From assembly GCA_902588515.1 (NCBI GenBank), contig CACIPP010000001.1, positions 124,001 to 188,000 on the forward strand: 64,000 bases of DNA, read 5' to 3'. The DNA is from GCA-002704185 sp902588515. Its GTDB lineage: Bacteria > Pseudomonadota > Alphaproteobacteria > Pelagibacterales > Pelagibacteraceae. A program made the position numbers and the translations under genes. Shown piece by piece: positions 60,168 to 64,000 of the stretch. Every line of letters starts with the position of its first letter. Position 1 is the stretch's first letter. Under the pieces are notes generated by a model, which saw only the letters and a program-made list of their open reading frames with translations, made no database searches and had not been told where the DNA came from.

Positions 60168-61216
60168 TTTATTAATTCACTGATTTTTTTTGCTTCACCA
60201 ATCTTAAACAATGTTGCATCATTTTCATTATACCCAAACTTTGAGGCATTTTTTTTAAATCTTTGTGCAGGTTCCATTATTGGCTCTAATGATAATACAA
60301 CTGTTCCCCAATGCATACCAACAAGTTTCTTACTATTTAGGTCTCTACCGATTTGAAGTGCCTCTTCAGGGTTAGTGTGGTATATAGATGAATCTTTCTT
60401 AGGGGCCATAGGAAAAAAGTTGTATGCGCCTATATTAATAAAAGTAATATCAATAGGACCGTATTTTTTACCTAGCTCTTTATAGATTTTCCCATATCCG
60501 GTATCACATAAAAACAAAATTTTTGTATCTTTATATTCTATTAAAAAACTTCCCCAAAGAGACTTATTAGTATCCCAAAGTGACCTCTTGGACCAATGTA
60601 TTGATGGTAAAAAAGTAAAAGTTATGTCAGTATATTTTTTTTGATCATACCAGTCTAATTCAATAATTTTTTTATAATTATTTTTTTCAAAATGTTTTGA
60701 TAATTTTAAAGGCATCAAAACTTCTGTATTTTTAAACGGAAAATTTTTTATAGTCCTTGTGCTTAAGTGATCGTAATGATTATGTGTTTGTAAAAAATAA
60801 TTAATTTTTGGTAAATTTTTTAGATCAATTGCAGGATCTACATACCTTTTAGGACCAAAAATTAATGGACCCATGTTTTTTTCAAATACAGGATCAGTGA
60901 TAATCATATTATCACCAAGTTTTATTAAAAAAGTTGCGTGGCCTATCCATAAAATATAGTCCTCATTTTTTAATTTATTAATATTTTCTAATACCTGATT
61001 TTTTGGCACCACATGATCTGTAGGTATGGAAATTTTAATTTTCTTTTTCTCTTCATTAAAAGTCTTGTATGACCATTTAAAGTTAGGATCTCTGACTGGG
61101 GAACCTTCAGGGTTCCTAAATTTTCCATGTGGCATATGATGATATTTACTTTCGCTTAAAGCTGAGTTAACAAATGTAAAAAATAGTATTAAAACATAAT
61201 GTATAATTATTTTCAT
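60164..61216 (-). CDS. secreted metallo-beta-lactamase-fold hydrolase
   Basis: A 350-residue exported protein with a signal peptide at residues 1-21. The NAPE-PLD/UlaG-like MBL domain shows WIGHATFLIKLGDNMIITDP, the metal box QTHNHYDHLS, LFLCDTGYGKIY and MHWGTVVLSLEP. Relatives hydrolyse phosphodiesters of N-acyl ethanolamine phospholipids or lactones; the substrate here is unknown. It is divergent from the small membrane protein at 61224 by 7 bases. Confidence 0.85.
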   Translation of the reverse strand: MKIIIHYVLILFFTFVNSALSESKYHHMPHGKFRNPEGSPVRDPNFKWSYKTFNEEKKKIKISIPTDHVVPKNQVLENINKLKNEDYILWIGHATFLIKLGDNMIITDPVFEKNMGPLIFGPKRYVDPAIDLKNLPKINYFLQTHNHYDHLSTRTIKNFPFKNTEVLMPLKLSKHFEKNNYKKIIELDWYDQKKYTDITFTFLPSIHWSKRSLWDTNKSLWGSFLIEYKDTKILFLCDTGYGKIYKELGKKYGPIDITFINIGAYNFFPMAPKKDSSIYHTNPEEALQIGRDLNSKKLVGMHWGTVVLSLEPIMEPAQRFKKNASKFGYNENDATLFKIGEAKKISELIK

Positions 61217-61223
61217 CTTAAAT

Positions 61224-61451
61224 ATGATTAATAAGATAATAAATTTTTTAAAATATTACAAACCATCCAGGGAGTGGAGATTACCTTTTTTATTATTAGT
61301 ATCAACAATACCACCAACTTTATTAACTCATTTTGCATGTGCAAAATATGGAATTAGTATTGGTGTTGCTATAGGATTTTTTGGTTCAATCCCAATAGTT
61401 TTTTATACTTGTTGGAAAATATTTATGGATGACTGGTTGGAGGACGATTAA
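61224..61451 (+). CDS. small two-segment membrane protein
   Basis: A 75-residue protein I do not recognise. It has a basic N-terminal region (INFLKYYKPSREWRLP), two hydrophobic segments (about 18-38 and 46-64) and an acidic tail DDWLEDD. The basic cytoplasmic start and acidic end suggest a defined orientation. A second small membrane protein gene follows after one base, so the two likely form one operon. Confidence 0.75.
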   Translation: MINKIINFLKYYKPSREWRLPFLLLVSTIPPTLLTHFACAKYGISIGVAIGFFGSIPIVFYTCWKIFMDDWLEDD

Positions 61452-61452
61452 A

Positions 61453-61590
61453 ATGCCCACAACAGATATTATATTCTCATATGCGGTATTAGGTGGCGGG
61501 GCGCTGATAATTTATCTACTTTTAAATTTGGTTAAAGATCGAATTGAAAAAAGTGCCAAAAAAATAAAAAGAAATAGAAAAAGAAAATAA
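61453..61590 (+). CDS. small single-span protein with basic tail
   Basis: A 45-residue ORF: one hydrophobic span at about residues 5-27 (IIFSYAVLGGGALIIYLLL), then a strongly basic tail (KSAKKIKRNRKRK). I do not recognise it. It begins one base after the previous stop, which supports translation together. A GxGG-type motif in the span may favour helix packing. Pairing with the acidic-tailed partner upstream suggests an interacting pair, an inference. Confidence 0.65.
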   Translation: MPTTDIIFSYAVLGGGALIIYLLLNLVKDRIEKSAKKIKRNRKRK

Positions 61591-61708
61591 TTTAGCTCTT
61601 AACTTAATTACTCACAAAGTTAGTAAGTTAGTAATCGTAAAAGTTTAATTTGTTGATCAAAGTAGAATCAAACAAAGAACATCTAAGTCTTTATTAAGAT
61701 ATTAACAA

Positions 61709-62296
61709 TTAGGCTGCTTTAATATGTCGGTTTTCTAAAATTGTTGCAACCAAATGAACTCTATTAATCTCACTCCCATTAAAAAAATTATGATATTTTG
61801 TATTATCAGTAATATAAGCATTACCATCTGCTGGAAGATGATAACTTTCTTCCTCAATAATCATCCTGCAACCAACATTTGTAATTATTGGTATATGTAA
61901 TCTCATTTCCGGATCACGGTGCCACGATAAACATGATCTTGGTGGTTTCATTAAAAACCTTACTCTTCCGAGTTTAAATCTTTTTGTAATTATATTATAA
62001 ACTTCTTCTATATAAGTAGACTTAAATTCTGGACAAATTTCATTATAAGAGGCCTCATCCACTTTTTCTAATCTTTTTTCTTCCTTTTTAGTTTCGTTAG
62101 GGTAGGTCCAATATAAACCACGCACATCTCCTCCTGTAATTGAATTAGGATCGTTAGGTTTCCTATTAATGCATATGCAGTTAAAATCTTTCAAATTTGG
62201 ATTATCCGTTACAAAGTTTTTAGTGCAGTTTTCGTATGCATTTCTTAATTTTTCAATATTAATATCTAAATCACTTATTACCTTAACGTATTTCAT
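61709..62296 (-). CDS. aspartyl/asparaginyl beta-hydroxylase-like dioxygenase
   Basis: A 195-residue cupin-fold protein of the Asp/Asn beta-hydroxylase family, which uses iron and 2-oxoglutarate. The iron motif H-x-D is in LSWHRDPEMRLHIPI, the distal His is in NRVHLVATI, and HIPIITN and YITDNTKYHNFFN fit the fold. The substrate is unknown; bacterial members act on proteins or small molecules. It stands alone, with 118 bases of AT-rich DNA between it and the convergent small-protein pair. Confidence 0.82.
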   Translation of the reverse strand: MKYVKVISDLDINIEKLRNAYENCTKNFVTDNPNLKDFNCICINRKPNDPNSITGGDVRGLYWTYPNETKKEEKRLEKVDEASYNEICPEFKSTYIEEVYNIITKRFKLGRVRFLMKPPRSCLSWHRDPEMRLHIPIITNVGCRMIIEEESYHLPADGNAYITDNTKYHNFFNGSEINRVHLVATILENRHIKAA

Positions 62297-62354
62297 AACA
62301 ATAATTTATACATAGGAAAAAAATACTTTAAACAAATTAATGGTCGCATAAAGC

Positions 62355-62597
62355 TTAATTTTTCTTATAAGGCTTAATTATTTTACCATTTTCTAGTTTA
62401 GGAGGATTATATTTCTCACCAGGTTTAGTATTATCTAAAAACCTAAAGTATAACAATATACCTAATAACAAAATTATACTGATAAGGCTAAGTTTTATTA
62501 TTGGATACTTGGTTTTTTTTTTTAAAATTAAATTTGATAGATAAAAAATTATAAATGGAGATATAATAGCCAATATAACAAGAATTTTTTTAATCAT
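62355..62597 (-). CDS. small membrane protein of unknown function
   Basis: An 80-residue ORF with two hydrophobic segments (about 4-26 and 35-53) and a polar, Lys- and Pro-rich tail (PGEKYNPPKLENGKIIKPYK). No family is recognised. It is an independent minus-strand gene between the hydroxylase-like gene and amt. The terminator downstream of amt separates it from amt, so it needs its own promoter within 62598-62642, where nothing clear is seen. Confidence 0.6.
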   Translation of the reverse strand: MIKKILVILAIISPFIIFYLSNLILKKKTKYPIIKLSLISIILLLGILLYFRFLDNTKPGEKYNPPKLENGKIIKPYKKN

Positions 62598-62642
62598 TAA
62601 TAATTATAACATCTTTAATTAATATTTGTGAAGTCAGATATC

Positions 62643-62669
62643 AAAATGGGCCTCCAAGAGGCCCATTTT
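62643..62669 (-). terminator. intrinsic terminator of amt
   Basis: A perfect 12-base inverted repeat (AAAATGGGCCTC with GAGGCCCATTTT) encloses a 3-base loop. It lies 27 bases after the amt stop codon. The stem is GC-rich in an AT-rich background. The run of T after the GC part on either strand suits termination in both directions. Confidence 0.88.
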
Positions 62670-62695
62670 GTGTAACAGAGAGGTTATAGGGAGAA

Positions 62696-63976
62696 TTAGT
62701 CTCTGATAGAGTACGCAACTACTCCTGTTTCCGCTACGTCCGTACCTTTTCTTTGTGCTTCGTCACTAACTCTAATACCTACTGTTGATTTTAGAATAGT
62801 CCAAATTACGAACGATGCCGCAAACATGAAGACATTGATTGATAACACACCAATCAATTGCGCACCAAAATTTGTATCTGCGTTTGTTAATGGAACTGCT
62901 AAAGTACCCCAAATTCCAGCAAACATGTGAACTGGGATTGCTCCAACAACATCATCAATTTTTAATTTCACTAATAGCACTGAACCTGCAACTACAATTG
63001 CACCTCCAATACCACCAATGATAATGGCAATAAATGGAACCGGTGCTAATGGCTCTGCAGTAATTGCAACTAGTCCACCAAGTGCACCATTTAACATTTG
63101 TACAACATCAGTTTTTCCGCCTATTAGCCTAGTAATTAGCGCGCAAGTCATAACACCACCAGCTGCAGCTAAATTAGTATTTATAAAAATTTTCGCTACT
63201 GCTGTTGCATCATCAAATGTGCCAAGAGCAAGTTGCGATCCACCATTGAAACCAAACCAACCGAACCAAAGTATAAATACTCCGATTGTTGCTAATGGGA
63301 TAGACGAATTAGCAAAAGGAACCAACTGTTTTCCGGAGAATCTACCGACTCGTGGTCCTAAAACAATTGCTCCAGCTAATGCTGCTGCTCCACCTGCTGC
63401 GTGAACTAAAGTTGATCCTGCAAAGTCAGAAAAACCAAGACTTGCTAACCAGCCTCCACCCCACTGCCAGCCCATTTCAATTGGATATAATATTCCTGTT
63501 AAAAGAATTACAAATAGAAAGAATGGCCAAATTTTAATTCTTTCTGCTAGTGTTCCTGAAACGATAGACGCAGTTGTTGCGCAAAATACCATTTGAAACC
63601 ACCAGTCAGAACTATCTGAATAACCTGTATCAATTTTTGATCCATCACTCCATGGAGCAAAACTACCGATATAACCACCTTCTGGAATACCGTAGGCTAG
63701 ATTGTAGCCAACTAGCCAAAACATAATTCCGGCTATTGAATATAATCCAATATTTTTTGCTGCAATAGTTGATACACTTCTAGATGTAACCAATCCACAT
63801 TCTAGCATCGCAAATCCTGGAGCCATAAACATGACTAAAAAACCGCAAACTAGAAATAGGAAAGTATTAAATACGTATTGTGTTTCTGCATTAACAGTAG
63901 ATTCAGCTGCCATAGCTGGCTCTACAAGTGCTAACGAGACGACAAAAGTAAATAAAATTTTACCTAAATTTTTCAT
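62696..63976 (-). CDS. amt: ammonium transporter
   Basis: An Amt/MEP/Rh channel for ammonium uptake. A cleavable signal peptide at residues 1-23 (ends AMAAE) is typical for Amt. About 11 membrane segments follow, with MLECGLVTSRSV, the pore region QMVFCATTASIVSGTLAERIK, DFAGSTLVHAAGGAAALAGAI (pore His) and PVHMFAGIWGTLAVPL (second His). Length is 426 residues. A glnK gene is not visible upstream; only 24 bases remain before the window edge. Confidence 0.97.
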   Translation of the reverse strand: MKNLGKILFTFVVSLALVEPAMAAESTVNAETQYVFNTFLFLVCGFLVMFMAPGFAMLECGLVTSRSVSTIAAKNIGLYSIAGIMFWLVGYNLAYGIPEGGYIGSFAPWSDGSKIDTGYSDSSDWWFQMVFCATTASIVSGTLAERIKIWPFFLFVILLTGILYPIEMGWQWGGGWLASLGFSDFAGSTLVHAAGGAAALAGAIVLGPRVGRFSGKQLVPFANSSIPLATIGVFILWFGWFGFNGGSQLALGTFDDATAVAKIFINTNLAAAGGVMTCALITRLIGGKTDVVQMLNGALGGLVAITAEPLAPVPFIAIIIGGIGGAIVVAGSVLLVKLKIDDVVGAIPVHMFAGIWGTLAVPLTNADTNFGAQLIGVLSINVFMFAASFVIWTILKSTVGIRVSDEAQRKGTDVAETGVVAYSIRD

Positions 63977-63980
63977 AACA

Positions 63981-63987
63981 TCTCCTT
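63981..63987 (-). promoter_or_regulatory. strong ribosome binding site of amt
   Basis: On the minus strand AAGGAGA ends 4 bases before the amt ATG. Such a full Shine-Dalgarno site is uncommon among the genes of this window, where most starts show weak or no sites, and fits a highly expressed transporter. Confidence 0.7.
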
Positions 63988-64000
63988 TTTTGTTAAAAGG

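Noticed and set aside
61591..61708. Tandem GTTAGTAA-like repeat between the small membrane protein pair and the hydroxylase-like gene
   Set aside because: Only two short copies (AGTTAGTAAGTTAGTAA), no palindrome of use and no spacer pattern; most likely chance in AT-rich DNA.
63018..63404. Open frame on the plus strand inside amt
   Set aside because: It is the antisense of a well-conserved transporter in a locally GC-richer stretch; composition explains its length.

Overview
This is a gene-dense, very AT-rich (roughly 70% A+T) stretch of bacterial chromosome. Gene content, gene order and protein character point to an alphaproteobacterium of the SAR11/Pelagibacterales type or a close streamlined marine relative. 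Supporting signs are lysine/asparagine/isoleucine-rich proteins, intergenic gaps of usually 0-60 bases, many 1-8 base overlaps, a split F1 ATP synthase operon (atpHAGDC without the Fo genes), the 4.5S RNA-dnaX-ybaB-recR-def-fmt-truA run, the helicase-ferredoxin-CarD run, and a SAM-II/SAM-V-like riboswitch before metX. I saw no prophage, insertion sequence, CRISPR array or obvious transferred island. The identification rests on recognition, not on a database search.

Layout. 1-3523: end of sucA, then sucB and lpd (2-oxoglutarate dehydrogenase). 3524-6193: a small transaldolase and priA. 6274-11053: atpHAGDC. 11046-18014, minus strand: rppH, ctpA, rlmH, rsfS, nadD, proA, proB, obgE, rpmA, rplU (RNA decay, envelope proteolysis, ribosome assembly, NAD and proline synthesis). 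18081-20722: gloB, metW and metX with the riboswitch. 20778-24795: hisC, tyrA, a PlsC acyltransferase, lysA and a tiny LptM-type lipoprotein. 24792-29857: argH, a TlpA thioredoxin, a HIG1 protein, an esterase, an HNH nuclease, coq7, dsbB and a DedA-like protein. 29945-31728: tRNA-Leu(CAA) and an acyl-CoA synthetase. 31850-32099: a strongly signalled gene for a 32-residue, 72% Lys/Arg peptide. 32098-36062: carD, ferredoxin, TerB-like protein and an SUV3-type helicase. 36158-42038: an NlpC/P60 hydrolase, two MFS carriers (one AmpG-like), a zinc-ribbon protein, a TauE-like carrier, a secreted EF-hand protein and a membrane cytochrome c. 42115-50631: kdsB, pheA, 4.5S RNA, dnaX, ybaB, recR, def, fmt, truA, acetoacetyl-CoA synthetase and a DUF1192 protein. 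50628-57441, minus strand: HDAC-like deacylase, dapE, dapD, a HAD phosphatase, argB, yidC, yidD, rnpA, rpmH. 57509-63976: TVP38-like protein, sodB, CBS protein, family 5 uracil-DNA glycosylase, secreted metallo-beta-lactamase-fold hydrolase, small membrane proteins, an Asp/Asn beta-hydroxylase-like protein and amt.

Together these are mostly core functions: central carbon oxidation and ATP synthesis, amino acid synthesis (Met, Lys, Arg, Pro, His, Phe/Tyr), ribosome and membrane-protein biogenesis, DNA repair and nitrogen uptake. The least explained parts are the basic peptide gene with its structured leader (31850-32099), the riboswitch and spacer hairpin before metX (20624-20690), the inverted repeat at 36106-36162, and the unnamed small membrane proteins at 61224-61590 and 62355-62597. 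Eight convergent gene pairs meet with at most one base between stop codons, so most operons end without any room for a classical terminator; the two clear terminators (32061-32099 and 62643-62669) stand out. No stretch over 300 bases lacks a gene; the longest gap, 31729-31944, is described under its promoter and hairpin.
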